Shown piece after piece: positions 18,595-27,573 of a stretch of DNA of 50,196 bases (position 1 is the first letter of the stretch; each line of letters begins with the position of its first letter). Position numbers and translations under genes: made by a program. This stretch comes from JACTMI01 sp964618415. GTDB lineage: Bacteria > Acidobacteriota > Thermoanaerobaculia > Multivoradales > JAGPDF01. The notes under the pieces were generated by a model that made no database searches, had not been told where the DNA came from, and saw nothing but the letters and a program-made list of their open reading frames with translations. The stretch lies in contig CAZUAT010000012.1 in assembly GCA_964618415.1 (NCBI GenBank), forward strand, positions 1-50,196. The letters run 5' to 3'.

Positions 18595-21249
18595 GTGGTG
18601 GACACCCCCGGCACCGCTCCGCTGACTGACGGCGCCGGCGTCACCCCCCTCGGGCTGCTCCCCGGCCAGCGCATCGCCGGTCGCTACGAACTGCGCGCCG
18701 AACTCGGCCGCGGCGGCTTCGGCATCGTCTACGACGCGTGGGACCACGACCTCAAGCGGCCCGTCGCCCTCAAGCTGCGCCGCGCCGACCGCACCGACCC
18801 GATCTCCGAGCGCCGCTTCCGCAGCGAAGCCGCCCTCGCCCGCGACGTCGTCCATCCCAACCTCGTGCGCGCCTTCGACCTCGGCGTCGAAGGCGAGCTG
18901 CTCTACCTCGTGCTCGAAAAGGTCGACGGCGCCCCGCTCTCGGCGCGGATCGAGCAGAGCGGTCCGCTGCCGATCGATGAAACGCTCCGGCTCGCCGATG
19001 CGTTGCTCGAGGCGCTCGGCGCGCTGCACGCGGCCGGCATCGTGCATCGCGACGTCAAGCCGTCGAACATTCTGCTGCTCACCGCTCCCGATGGCCACGC
19101 TGAGATCGACGACCTGAAGCTCGGCGATCTCGGCGTCGCCCGCAAGCTCGACACCGGCGACACCCGCCTCACCCTCGACTCGACCTTCGTCGGCACGCTT
19201 GCCTATCTGCCGCCCGAGATCGTGCGCGGCGAGGAGGCGACCTTCCAGTCCGACCTCTACTCGCTGGGTATGACCATCGCCGAGGCGCTTCTCGGCCAGC
19301 TGCCGGGCGACGCCACGAGCACGCTCGCCAACGTCCTGGCGCGCAGGCGCAGTCCTCTCTCGGCTGCCGAGCTACTCGCCCGGCGGCCCGAGACCCCGCC
19401 CTGGCTGGCCGACTGGGTCGAGCGCCTGCTCGAGCCCGACCTCGCGCGGCGCTACGACTCTGCCACCGCTGCGCTGGCCGATCTGCGTGCCCACCGCTCG
19501 CCCGCACGCCGACGGCGCACGCTGCGCTGGGTGGCGATCGGCGCTGCCGTGGCGCTGGCCGGAGTCGTCGCCTGGCTGGCCGTGCGGTCCGCACCACCCG
19601 ATTTCCAGGGGCTGCGCATCGAAGCCGGCGAAGTCATCGCCTACGGCCCGGGCGGCGAGCGGCTGTGGACCGTGGCGGACGCCCAGACGCGGATGAGCGC
19701 CATCACCGACGTCCCGCTCGTGCGCTTCGACCACCGCGGCGGCCGCGCCCTGGCGGTCATCCGCTACCGGCAGTGGTCGGTGGGCAGCGACGGCACGATC
19801 CCGATGGAGCTACTCGATCCAGCGACCGGCGCGACCGTGCGGCGGGTCGATCTCGGCGAGGCACTCCGCGCCTTTCCGCTCTTCAGCGCCAGCTACGTCC
19901 CCCGGATCGAGGCGATCGACCTCGACGAGGACGGCATCGACGAGGTCCTCATCTTCCTCAACCACCTGCCGTCCTGGCCGTCGATCGTGATGCTGTACGA
20001 GCCCGCTGTCGACCGCGTGCGGGCCTTGTTTGTCGGCGCCGGGCACCAGGCACCGCTCGCCGCGGCGGTCGACCTGGACGGCGACGGCCGGCGGGAGCTG
20101 CTACTGCCCGGTTGGAGCAGCATCCTGCGACGCACGCGTACCCTGACTGCGGTCCGCGTCGTCCCCTGGATCGGCGAGGGGGTGGTCGTACCCACCCTCG
20201 GCCTCGCCGCGAGCCAGGAGCTGCGCCCCTCCGAGGGCCCCACCCTGGCCTGGCAGGTCCTGCTCGGCCGCCAGGGGATCCAGCAGCTGACCGTGGACGA
20301 GGCGGCAGACCTCCTGCATCTACGCCTCGAGGATGGCCGACGCCGCGACCTGCGCTTCGACGGCAGCGACCGGACCGGGCTTCCGGCAACCGACGCGCAG
20401 GCCGGCAGGCGGGAGGCGGCGTACGCGAGCCTCCGCGAGGTGCTGCGCCTCCTGGACGTCGCGGAGTGGCAGCTCGCAGCGGACGAGGCCGTCCGCGCCG
20501 AGACACTCGCCCGCGAGGCCGACGAGCCGCTACTGGCCCAGATGGCCGCGCGCTTCGCAGCCGGCGCCCGCATCCGCAGCGGCGACCTGCCCACCGGCCT
20601 CGACCGCTTCGTGGCGCTGCGCACGGCCGAGCCGGACTACGCCTCCGACATCGCCTTCGACGCCGGCGAGGCGCTTCACCTCGCCGGGCATCTCGCGCCT
20701 GCCGGCGAGTGGTTCCGGCGTTCGTCGCTCGAAGGCGGCGCGGTGCACCTGGGCAAGGACCGCAAGGACGCCCTCCTCGCCGAGGTCACTGCAGCGGTGG
20801 AGCTCGGTCGCCCGGCCGACGCCCGCGCCGCCATCGCCTGGTATCGAACGGCCTATGGCTGGGAGGACGACCACCCCGTCGTCAGCCTCATGCGAACCTA
20901 CGTGGACTGGCGCGCCGGCGACGGAGGTGCACGGATCCCGCCGATCGATCTGCCCGACCTCGGCTTCGGCTGGGAATGGAGCCTGCTCGCCCTGGAGTTT
21001 CAGCTCGCCGCCGGCGCCCCACCCGCCGCCATCCTCGCCGAGCTCGAACAACTCGAACCGCTGGTCACCGAAGGCCGCGGCCTCTACATGCTCCTGCACG
21101 CTGAACTGCTGGCCCGCCTCGACCGCTCAGCGGAAGCCCGCACGCTCGCCGTGGCCGCCGAGCGCTTCCTCGACTCGGAGCACGAAGTCCTGGACTACGC
21201 GCTGCGTGACCTTGCCAGCGAGCGGATCGCGCGGCTGGGTGGCAACTGA
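18595..21249 (+). CDS. Transmembrane Ser/Thr protein kinase with FG-GAP-like and TPR extracytoplasmic region
   Basis: An 884-residue Hanks-type kinase. The GTG start at 18595 has AGGA 8 bp upstream; a second GTG follows immediately. Kinase domain about 25-295: GRGGFGIVYDAW, the VALKLRR lysine, HRDVKPSNILLL, and YLPPEIVRGEEATFQSDLYSLG. The DFG triad is DLG (LGDLGVARKL). One membrane helix follows (WVAIGAAVALAGVVAWLAV, about 311-330). The outer part begins with a beta region holding two Ca-binding-like DxDxDG motifs, DLDEDGIDEVLIF (about 441) and DLDGDGRRELLLPG (about 492), as in FG-GAP/VCBS propellers. A helical TPR-like region occupies the last 250 residues (AGEALHLAGHLAPAGEWFRR). It likely senses an envelope signal; the substrate is unknown. 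Confidence 0.9.
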   Translation: MVDTPGTAPLTDGAGVTPLGLLPGQRIAGRYELRAELGRGGFGIVYDAWDHDLKRPVALKLRRADRTDPISERRFRSEAALARDVVHPNLVRAFDLGVEGELLYLVLEKVDGAPLSARIEQSGPLPIDETLRLADALLEALGALHAAGIVHRDVKPSNILLLTAPDGHAEIDDLKLGDLGVARKLDTGDTRLTLDSTFVGTLAYLPPEIVRGEEATFQSDLYSLGMTIAEALLGQLPGDATSTLANVLARRRSPLSAAELLARRPETPPWLADWVERLLEPDLARRYDSATAALADLRAHRSPARRRRTLRWVAIGAAVALAGVVAWLAVRSAPPDFQGLRIEAGEVIAYGPGGERLWTVADAQTRMSAITDVPLVRFDHRGGRALAVIRYRQWSVGSDGTIPMELLDPATGATVRRVDLGEALRAFPLFSASYVPRIEAIDLDEDGIDEVLIFLNHLPSWPSIVMLYEPAVDRVRALFVGAGHQAPLAAAVDLDGDGRRELLLPGWSSILRRTRTLTAVRVVPWIGEGVVVPTLGLAASQELRPSEGPTLAWQVLLGRQGIQQLTVDEAADLLHLRLEDGRRRDLRFDGSDRTGLPATDAQAGRREAAYASLREVLRLLDVAEWQLAADEAVRAETLAREADEPLLAQMAARFAAGARIRSGDLPTGLDRFVALRTAEPDYASDIAFDAGEALHLAGHLAPAGEWFRRSSLEGGAVHLGKDRKDALLAEVTAAVELGRPADARAAIAWYRTAYGWEDDHPVVSLMRTYVDWRAGDGGARIPPIDLPDLGFGWEWSLLALEFQLAAGAPPAAILAELEQLEPLVTEGRGLYMLLHAELLARLDRSAEARTLAVAAERFLDSEHEVLDYALRDLASERIARLGGN

Positions 21250-21309
21250 CGGATGCCGGCTCGGCGCGCTCCCTAGCCGACACGGGGCTGAGTCGCGCGG
21301 CCCCGCTCC

Positions 21310-22632
21310 TCAGAGATAGCCGAGTTCGCGCAGGCTCTGGACTTCGTCCGGAGCGGCGACGGCGCCGTCGGGGGTGGGAGGCAGGCGCATGGAGTCCGCC
21401 ATGGCCTGCAGCGCGCGGTGCTCTTCGGCGCACGGTCCCGTGCAGCCGTCGACGGCCAGATTGTGCCGCTCCCCGGGGTCGGCGGCGAGGTCCCAGAAGT
21501 GAACGCGACGCCAGCGCCGCATCAGCTTGGTGTCGCCCCGGCGCAGGGCTCGCGCATCCTCCGACTCGATCCAGGCGGAGCGCCCGAACTCCTCGCGCCC
21601 GGCGACGACCGCGGCAAAGCTGCGGCCGGAGACCCCCTCCCAGGCCGGCAGGCCGGCCAGCTCGACGAGCGTCGGCCCGAGGTCGGTGAGGCTGACGATC
21701 GAACGCCGCTCCCCCGGCGGCGGCATCCGCCGCTGCGGCAGATGCACGACGAGCGGGATGCGCGCCACCTCTTCGAAGGGAGCGAAGGTGTGCTCGAGCC
21801 GGCCGTGCTCGAGGAACCCCTCGCCGTGATCTGAAGTGACGACGAAGATCGTGTCGCTCCAGCGCCCCCGCTCCCGGAGTCCTTCGACCAGCCGGCCGAT
21901 CGCGCGGTCGGTGAAGGCCACCCCGTGGTCGTAGGCGGCGGCGAGTGCCGCGACGTCGAAGCCGGCGAACTTCTCGCGGCGCGCCGCCTGGATCGCCTCG
22001 CGCGCCACGTGGCCGCGGTCCTCCGGTCCGATCGCGCCGAAGGCGTCCTCCGCCAGGTCGGGCAGGCGCTCGACGTACGGCCAGTGGACGTCGATCACGT
22101 GCAGGTAGCCGAATACCGGCCGCTCGCTTCCGGCGCGGTCGAGACTGGCGAGGAACGCGTCGACCATCGCAAAGGCGTCGGCGCCGCGCGGCATCTCCCA
22201 CTCGTCGAAGCCGCGCGAGAAGCCGTACTTCTTGCGCAGGTTCACCTGGCGCACCGTGGCGAGGGTCGTCCAGCCGCCGGCGCGAAACTGCTCGGCCAGA
22301 GTCGGCAGCGAGTCGGGCAGGCGCTGCGAGCGGACCTTCGGCCCGGTCTCGCGCAACTGGCGCCGGATGCCGTGCTCGGACGGGTGCAGGGCGGTGAAGA
22401 GCGAGGCGATGGCCGGCTTGGTCCAGGTCGCGGCCGAGTAGGCCCGGGTGAAGTAGACGCCCTGGCGCGCCACCGCGTCGATCGCCGGCGTGGTGGGAAG
22501 CGGATAACCCGCCGCCCCGAGCCGGTCGGCACGCAGGGTGTCGATGAGCACCACGATCACGTCCGGCGGGCGCGCTGGCGGCTGGCAGGCGGCCAGCGGC
22601 AGGAACAGAGCGACGGCCCCGCAGCGGAGCAC
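21310..22632 (-). CDS. Sulfatase-like (alkaline phosphatase superfamily) lipoprotein, Thr-type, copy 2
   Basis: A 440-residue protein if started at GTG 22632, which gives a lipoprotein signal peptide (CGAVALFLPLAAC). No clear ribosome site precedes it, and translation may be coupled to the upstream gene that stops 31 bp before. Metal-site motifs: DVIVVLIDTLRADRLG, HVIDVHWPY, and TSDHGEGFLEHG. The catalytic position reads ATWTKPAIASLFTA, so the Cys/Ser and the Arg of the formylglycine sulfatase signature are Thr and Ile. The protein ends in RELGYL. It may be a phosphodiesterase or phospho-group transferase on envelope glycans rather than a true sulfatase. Confidence 0.8.
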   Translation of the reverse strand: MLRCGAVALFLPLAACQPPARPPDVIVVLIDTLRADRLGAAGYPLPTTPAIDAVARQGVYFTRAYSAATWTKPAIASLFTALHPSEHGIRRQLRETGPKVRSQRLPDSLPTLAEQFRAGGWTTLATVRQVNLRKKYGFSRGFDEWEMPRGADAFAMVDAFLASLDRAGSERPVFGYLHVIDVHWPYVERLPDLAEDAFGAIGPEDRGHVAREAIQAARREKFAGFDVAALAAAYDHGVAFTDRAIGRLVEGLRERGRWSDTIFVVTSDHGEGFLEHGRLEHTFAPFEEVARIPLVVHLPQRRMPPPGERRSIVSLTDLGPTLVELAGLPAWEGVSGRSFAAVVAGREEFGRSAWIESEDARALRRGDTKLMRRWRRVHFWDLAADPGERHNLAVDGCTGPCAEEHRALQAMADSMRLPPTPDGAVAAPDEVQSLRELGYL

Positions 22633-22663
22633 GCCGCGCAGACTGCGTCGGGCCCGGCGGCAA

Positions 22664-24043
22664 TCAGAGATAGCCCAGGCTCCGCAGCTGCTCGGTCTCC
22701 TCGGCCGTGAGCTCGACGCCCGAACTCGTGCCGCCCCCCGTCTCGAGCCGGCCGGCGAGCTGGGTGAGGAAGTCGGCCAGCGCGGCGCAAGGGCCGGTGC
22801 AGCCTGCCGCGGCACGGTCGTCGAGTTCTCCGGGATCGGAGGCCAGTTCGTAGAACTCCTGCCGGCCGGCGGTGAAGCGGATCAGCTTGTGGCGCGCGCC
22901 GCGCGCCGCCCACGCGCGGTCGGTCTGGGTGAGCACCGCGCCGCCCGGCGCATCGGTGCCGCCGAGCGCGGCCACCAGCGAACGACCGCGGGCCGTGGGA
23001 TCGGCTTCCAGGCCGGCCAGCTCCAGCAGCGTCGGCCCGACGTCGAGCAGGTTGGCCGGCTGACGGCGCACGCCCGGGGTAAAGCCGAATCGCTCCGGGG
23101 TGCGGACGATCAGCGGAATGCGCGCCTCTTCGTCGTAGGGCAGGTTGCCGTGGCCGAACTCGCCGTGCTCGAGGAACTGCTCGCCGTGGTCGGCGGTCAC
23201 GACGACGATCGTGTTGTCGAGCCGCCCGGTGCGCGCCAGGAAGTCGAGCATCGCCCCGGCGGCCTCGTCGGCATAGCGGATCTCGGCGTCGTAGCGGTTC
23301 GACAGTCGGGCGGCCAGCTCGCGGTCCGGCCGGGCCGTCATCTGCGCGACGATCTCGTGCATCGAGATACGGGGCGACAGCGCGCCCAGGTCGCGCGGAC
23401 CGAACAGGTCCTCGGGCAGGCCCCGCACCTCGCGCACGTACGGCCAGTGCACGTCGAAGTAGTGCAGCCAGGCGAATACCGGGCGCCCGTCGTCGGCCGC
23501 CAGCAGCCCCCGCAGCTCGTCGTTGAGGGCGAAAGCGTCGAAGTGATCCAGCCGCCGGTACTGCTCGAAGCCGCGTGCGAAGCCCCAGCGCGGATCGAGG
23601 TGGATCTGATTGAGCACCGCCAGGGTTCGGTAGCCGCCGCGCGCGAACCGCTCGGCGAGCAGCTCGACCGATTCCGGCAGCACGGCGGTGGTCTTCTCGA
23701 GTTCGGTGGTCTCCTCGCCCGCCAGCCCGAGTTCGCTCGGATAGCGCCCGGTGAACAGGGCCGCCATCGACGGCTTGGTCCAGGTCGACGGAGCGACGGC
23801 GTTGGCAAAGCGCACCCCCTCGGCGGCCAGAGCGTCGAGGCGCGGCGAGGTCGGCTTGTCGTAACCGTGGCTGCCGAGGCGATCGGCCCGCAGTGTGTCG
23901 ACGACCAGCAGCAGCACGTCGGGAGGGCGCCCACCGGCGGGAGCGGCCGGGCCGCGGCAGGCGCCCAGGAGCCCCACGCTGAGTGCCGCGCACAGGGCGA
24001 GCCCAACACCGAGGGTGGCGAGACGGAAGCGGGACGGAGGCAT
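22664..24043 (-). CDS. Sulfatase-like (alkaline phosphatase superfamily) lipoprotein, Thr-type, copy 1
   Basis: A 459-residue protein starting at ATG 24043, with a signal peptide and lipobox (LSVGLLGAC). Motifs: DVLLLVVDTLRADRLGSHGY (metal site), STWTKPSMAALFTGRYPSE (catalytic loop with Thr in place of Cys/Ser), YFDVHWPY, VTADHGEQFLEHGEFGHG, and the LRSLGYL end. A CTGPC motif near the C-terminus is shared with the next gene, which is a clear paralogue. The two form a tandem pair on the outer face of the cytoplasmic or outer membrane. The substrate cannot be told from sequence. Confidence 0.85.
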   Translation of the reverse strand: MPPSRFRLATLGVGLALCAALSVGLLGACRGPAAPAGGRPPDVLLLVVDTLRADRLGSHGYDKPTSPRLDALAAEGVRFANAVAPSTWTKPSMAALFTGRYPSELGLAGEETTELEKTTAVLPESVELLAERFARGGYRTLAVLNQIHLDPRWGFARGFEQYRRLDHFDAFALNDELRGLLAADDGRPVFAWLHYFDVHWPYVREVRGLPEDLFGPRDLGALSPRISMHEIVAQMTARPDRELAARLSNRYDAEIRYADEAAGAMLDFLARTGRLDNTIVVVTADHGEQFLEHGEFGHGNLPYDEEARIPLIVRTPERFGFTPGVRRQPANLLDVGPTLLELAGLEADPTARGRSLVAALGGTDAPGGAVLTQTDRAWAARGARHKLIRFTAGRQEFYELASDPGELDDRAAAGCTGPCAALADFLTQLAGRLETGGGTSSGVELTAEETEQLRSLGYL

Positions 24044-24091
24044 CGGGGCGGCCGGCAGGTCGGGTCGGTGCGGCAGGTCCGTGGGCCTCTC

Positions 24092-24100
24092 AGGGTAGCA
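24092..24100 (-). promoter_or_regulatory. Candidate extended -10 before the sulfatase-like pair
   Basis: The minus strand reads TGCTACCCT (TGN-TANNNT), 49 bp before the ATG at 24043. It is close to a divergent candidate at 24120-24128 for the basic-protein gene. Confidence 0.5.
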
Positions 24101-24119
24101 CGCGGCTCGGCGCCCCGCT

Positions 24120-24128
24120 TGATAGAGT
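24120..24128 (+). promoter_or_regulatory. Candidate extended -10 before the small basic protein
   Basis: TGATAGAGT fits TGN-TANNNT and lies 26 bp before the ATG at 24155, with a GGGAG ribosome site between them. Confidence 0.4.
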
Positions 24129-24154
24129 CCACGATCCAAAGGGAGATACGACCG

Positions 24155-24460
24155 ATGAGGGAGAGAGATCGAGAACTGCGCCGGCGCCGGAAACGGCGGG
24201 GCGAGCGCCTCCGCAGCCGCGAGGCGGCGCAGGTGGCATTGCGCAAGACGGCCCGCCCGGACAGTTCGAAGCGGCGCGGTGAGGCGGCGCCCGACGAGGC
24301 CCCGGCCGAGGCCGCCGAGAAGAAGCCGGCCCGCAAGAGCACCCCTCGGAAGGCCGAGGGCGCCGACGCCGAGAAGAAGCCGGCGCGCAAGCCGGCTACC
24401 CGCAAGAAGAAGGACGAGGCTCCGGCGGACGCCCCCGAAGGCGAGCCGACCGGTTCCTGA
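24155..24460 (+). CDS. Small basic Lys/Ala/Pro-rich protein
   Basis: A 101-residue protein starting at ATG 24155, with GGGAG about 11 bp upstream. The N-terminus is strongly basic and helical (MRERDRELRRRRKRRGERL). The C-terminal half is a histone-H1-like tail with a repeated EKKPARK unit (two copies) and interspersed acidic Pro/Ala segments. Such proteins may bind nucleic acid or polyanions; that is inference from composition. It ends 19 bp before rpiB and may lead that operon. Confidence 0.7.
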   Translation: MRERDRELRRRRKRRGERLRSREAAQVALRKTARPDSSKRRGEAAPDEAPAEAAEKKPARKSTPRKAEGADAEKKPARKPATRKKKDEAPADAPEGEPTGS

Positions 24461-24479
24461 GCGCGGCGGGCCCGTCCCC

Positions 24480-24926
24480 GTGCGCATCGTGGTCGCCGCC
24501 GATCACGCCGGTTTCGAGCTGAAGATGCGGCTGGTGGACGCCCTCACCGCCGACGGGCATGCCGTCGAGGATCTGGGCACCCACTCGCCGGACTCGACCG
24601 ACTACCCCGACTGGGCCCGTCAGGTTGCCGACATAGTCGCTTCCGGCCGCTCCGAGCGCGGTCTGCTGGTCTGCGGCACCGGCGTCGGCATGGCGATCGC
24701 GGCCAACCGGCGGCCCGGCGTCCGCGCCGCCGCCTGCAACGACCTGTTCACGGCGCGCCTGGCCCGCGCCCACAACGACGCCAACGTCCTGGCCCTCGGC
24801 GCCCGCGTCGTCGCGCCGGCGCTCGCCGAGGCGATCCTCAATGTCTTCCTCGACACGCCTTTCGAGGGGGGACGCCACCAGCGCCGGCTCGCCAAGATGG
24901 ACGAGCCCGATCGGAGCGCCTCATGA
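24480..24926 (+). CDS. rpiB: Ribose-5-phosphate isomerase B
   Basis: Interconverts ribose-5-phosphate and ribulose-5-phosphate in the pentose phosphate pathway. A 148-residue protein from the GTG at 24480. Motifs: VAADHAGFELK (substrate phosphate region), DYPDWARQVA, LLVCGTGVGMAIAANR (catalytic Cys), and HNDANVLALGARVV. The stop overlaps the glyA ATG by 4 bp, an arrangement that ties pentose and one-carbon metabolism in many bacteria. Confidence 0.94.
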   Translation: MRIVVAADHAGFELKMRLVDALTADGHAVEDLGTHSPDSTDYPDWARQVADIVASGRSERGLLVCGTGVGMAIAANRRPGVRAAACNDLFTARLARAHNDANVLALGARVVAPALAEAILNVFLDTPFEGGRHQRRLAKMDEPDRSAS

Positions 24927-26203
24927 ACCGCCAGCCGCTCGCCGCCTCGGATCCCGAACTGGCCCGCCTGATCGACGCCGAGCGGCGGCGCCAGGAGGAG
25001 GGGCTCGAGCTGATCGCCTCCGAGAACTTCGCCAGCCCCGCGGTCAACGAGGCGACCGGCTCGGTGCTCACCAACAAGTACGCCGAGGGCTACCCGGGGC
25101 GCCGCTACTACGGCGGCTGCGAGGTCGTCGACGAGGTCGAGTCGCTGGCCATCGAGCGGGCGCGGCAGCTGTTCGGGGCCGAGCACGTCAACGTGCAGCC
25201 GCACTCGGGAACGTCCGCCAACATGGCGGTCTACTTCGCGATGCTGCGGCCCGGCGACACGCTGCTCGGCATGGACCTGGCCTGTGGCGGACATCTGACC
25301 CACGGCCATCGCCTCTCCTACTCGGGACGTGACTTCGAAGTGGTCGCCTACGGGGTCGACCGGACGAGCGAGCGGATCGACTACGACGAGCTGCGCCGGC
25401 TGGCGCTCGAGCACCGCCCGAAGCTGATCGTCGCCGGAGCGTCCGCCTACAGCCGGGTGATCGACTTCGAGCGCTTCCGCGCCGTGGCCGACGAGGCGGG
25501 CTCGCTGCTGATGGCAGACATGGCGCACATCGCCGGCCTCGTCGCGACCGGTCTCCATCCGTCGCCGGTGCCGCACTGCCATTTCGTCACCACGACGACT
25601 CACAAGACGCTGCGTGGTCCGCGCGGTGGCCTGGTGATGTGCCGCGAGGAGTTTGCCAAGGAGATCGACCGCGCCGTCTTCCCCGGCCTGCAGGGTGGAC
25701 CGCTGATGCACGTCATCGCGGCCAAGGCGGCGGCGCTCGGTGAAGCGCTCTCGCCCGGCTTCCGCGCCTACCAGGAGCGGGTGGTTGCCAACACCGCCCG
25801 CCTCGCCGAGGCGCTCGCCGGCCACGGTTTCCGGATCGTCTCGGGCGGTACCGACAACCACCTGTTCCTGCTCGACGTGGCGGGCCGCGGCCTGACCGGC
25901 AAGCTCGCCGAAGGTCTGCTCGACCGCGCCGGCATCACGGTCAACAAGAACACCATCCCGTTCGACACCAACTCGCCGATGGTCGCGTCCGGAATCCGCA
26001 TCGGCACCGCCGCAGTCTCCACCCGCGGCCTCGGCGCGGCGGAGATGGACCGGACCGCCGGCTGGATCGCCGAGGTGCTGGCCGCCGCGGCGGCGGGCGG
26101 CGATGGCGACGCGGCGGCCGCGGCCGCGCCGGTCTGCCAGCGGGTGCGCGGCGAGGTGCGGGAGCTCTGCCGCCGCTTCCCCCTGCACGCCGGCCCGGCG
26201 TGA
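24923..26203 (+). CDS. glyA: Serine hydroxymethyltransferase
   Basis: PLP enzyme that converts serine and tetrahydrofolate to glycine and methylene-tetrahydrofolate. 426 residues. Motifs: GLELIASENFASPAV, NKYAEGYPGRRYYGGCE, NVQPHSGTSANMAVY, MADMAHIAGLVA, and TTTTHKTLRGPRGG with the PLP Lys. The C-terminal 30 residues are Ala-rich and family-atypical. Coupled to rpiB upstream (ATGA) and to the DAHP synthase downstream (GTGA). Confidence 0.97.
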   Translation: MNRQPLAASDPELARLIDAERRRQEEGLELIASENFASPAVNEATGSVLTNKYAEGYPGRRYYGGCEVVDEVESLAIERARQLFGAEHVNVQPHSGTSANMAVYFAMLRPGDTLLGMDLACGGHLTHGHRLSYSGRDFEVVAYGVDRTSERIDYDELRRLALEHRPKLIVAGASAYSRVIDFERFRAVADEAGSLLMADMAHIAGLVATGLHPSPVPHCHFVTTTTHKTLRGPRGGLVMCREEFAKEIDRAVFPGLQGGPLMHVIAAKAAALGEALSPGFRAYQERVVANTARLAEALAGHGFRIVSGGTDNHLFLLDVAGRGLTGKLAEGLLDRAGITVNKNTIPFDTNSPMVASGIRIGTAAVSTRGLGAAEMDRTAGWIAEVLAAAAAGGDGDAAAAAAPVCQRVRGEVRELCRRFPLHAGPA

Positions 26204-27573
26204 TCGCAGCCGCGGGCTGGGCGCCCGACTCCTGGCAGCGTCTGGCGGTTCTCCAGCAGCCGCGCTACGACGACCCGCAGCAGCTTGCCACGGTCCTCCG
26301 GGCGCTCGCCCTCCTGCCACCGCTCGTCACCTCCTGGGAAGTCGAGGCGCTCAAGCGCCAGATCGCTGCGGCGGCGGCCGGGGATGCCTTCCTGCTCCAG
26401 GGGGGCGACTGTGCGGAGAGCTTCGACGCCTGCTCGGCGGACGAGATCACCTCGAAGCTCAAGATCCTGCTGCAGATGAGCCTGGTCCTGGTCTACGGCA
26501 CGCGGCGGCGGGTGATCCGCGTCGGGCGCTTCGCCGGCCAGTACGCCAAGCCGCGTTCAGCCGAGGTCGAGGAGGTCGGCGGCCAGTTGCTGCCGGTCTA
26601 TCGCGGCGATCTGATCAACGGCCCCGGCGCGACGCCGGCCGAGCGCCGCGCCGATCCGGAGCGCCTGCTGCGCGCCTACGAGCGGTCCGGCCTGACGATC
26701 AACTTCATCCGCGCGCTGGTCGAGGGCGGCTTCGCCGACCTCCACCACCCGGAGTACTGGGACCTCGACTGGGTCGATCACTCGCCGCTCGGCGCCGAGT
26801 ACCGCCGCATGGTGGCGGCGATCGGCGAGTCGCTGCGTTTCATGGAGACGCTGGCCGGCCAGCCGGTGAGCGAAACCAGCCGGGTCGACTTCTACACCTC
26901 GCACGAAGGCCTGCACCTCCACTACGAGCAGGCGCAGACGCGCCGGGTGCCCCACCGCGACGGCTGGTACGACCTCGCGACTCATTTCCCGTGGATCGGG
27001 CTGCGCACCGCCGATCCGGACGGCGCGCACGTCGAGTTCTTCCGCGGCGTGGCCAATCCGGTGGCGGTCAAGATCGGCCCCGGGACGACGCCCGACCGGC
27101 TGCGCCGGCTGCTCGACAAGCTCCATCCGGCCAACGAGCCCGGGCGGCTGACGCTGATCCACCGCTTCGGCGCCGGCCAGATCGCCGACGCGCTGCCGCC
27201 GCTGCTCGAGGCGGTGCGCGCCGACGGCCGCACGGTGCTCTGGTGCTGCGATCCGATGCACGGCAACACGGCGCGCACCGAGGACGGCCGCAAGACGCGG
27301 CGCTTCGACGACATCCTGGCCGAGCTCGAGCGGGCGTTCGACGTGCACGCCGCCGCCGGCACACGCCTCGGCGGCGTCCACGTCGAGCTGACCGGCGAGA
27401 ACGTGACCGAGTGCACCGGCGGCGCTCGCGGGCTCGCCGCCGCGGACCTCGGCCGCGACTACCGCTCGACCGTCGACCCCCGCCTCAACTACGAGCAGGC
27501 ACTCGAACTCTCGCTGCGCATCGCCCGCCGCATCGGCGCCACTCCCCCGCCCCCCCTCGCCCCCGGCGGCTGA
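26200..27573 (+). CDS. aroG: Class II 3-deoxy-7-phosphoheptulonate (DAHP) synthase
   Basis: First step of the shikimate pathway: phosphoenolpyruvate plus erythrose-4-phosphate to DAHP. 457 residues, the length of the plant/mycobacterial (class II) type. Motifs: LLQGGDCAESF (metal Cys), RVGRFAGQYAKPRS, YTSHEGLHLHYEQ, NPVAVKIGPGTTPD, CDPMHGNT, and GGVHVELTGENVTECTGG. The GTG start overlaps the glyA stop. The 3' end overlaps the opposite-strand PIN gene by 85 bp. The symbol follows the mycobacterial name; class II genes are named variously. Confidence 0.95.
   Translation: MIAAAGWAPDSWQRLAVLQQPRYDDPQQLATVLRALALLPPLVTSWEVEALKRQIAAAAAGDAFLLQGGDCAESFDACSADEITSKLKILLQMSLVLVYGTRRRVIRVGRFAGQYAKPRSAEVEEVGGQLLPVYRGDLINGPGATPAERRADPERLLRAYERSGLTINFIRALVEGGFADLHHPEYWDLDWVDHSPLGAEYRRMVAAIGESLRFMETLAGQPVSETSRVDFYTSHEGLHLHYEQAQTRRVPHRDGWYDLATHFPWIGLRTADPDGAHVEFFRGVANPVAVKIGPGTTPDRLRRLLDKLHPANEPGRLTLIHRFGAGQIADALPPLLEAVRADGRTVLWCCDPMHGNTARTEDGRKTRRFDDILAELERAFDVHAAAGTRLGGVHVELTGENVTECTGGARGLAAADLGRDYRSTVDPRLNYEQALELSLRIARRIGATPPPPLAPGG

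Noticed and set aside
21283..21305. Inverted repeat CGGGGC/GCCCCG between kinase and sulfatase-like genes as a bidirectional terminator
   Set aside because: Six-base stem with an 11-base loop and no T-run; too weak to call.
22538..24154. Plus-strand frame joined to the small basic protein
   Set aside because: Antisense to the sulfatase-like gene; the gene starts at ATG 24155 behind a ribosome site.
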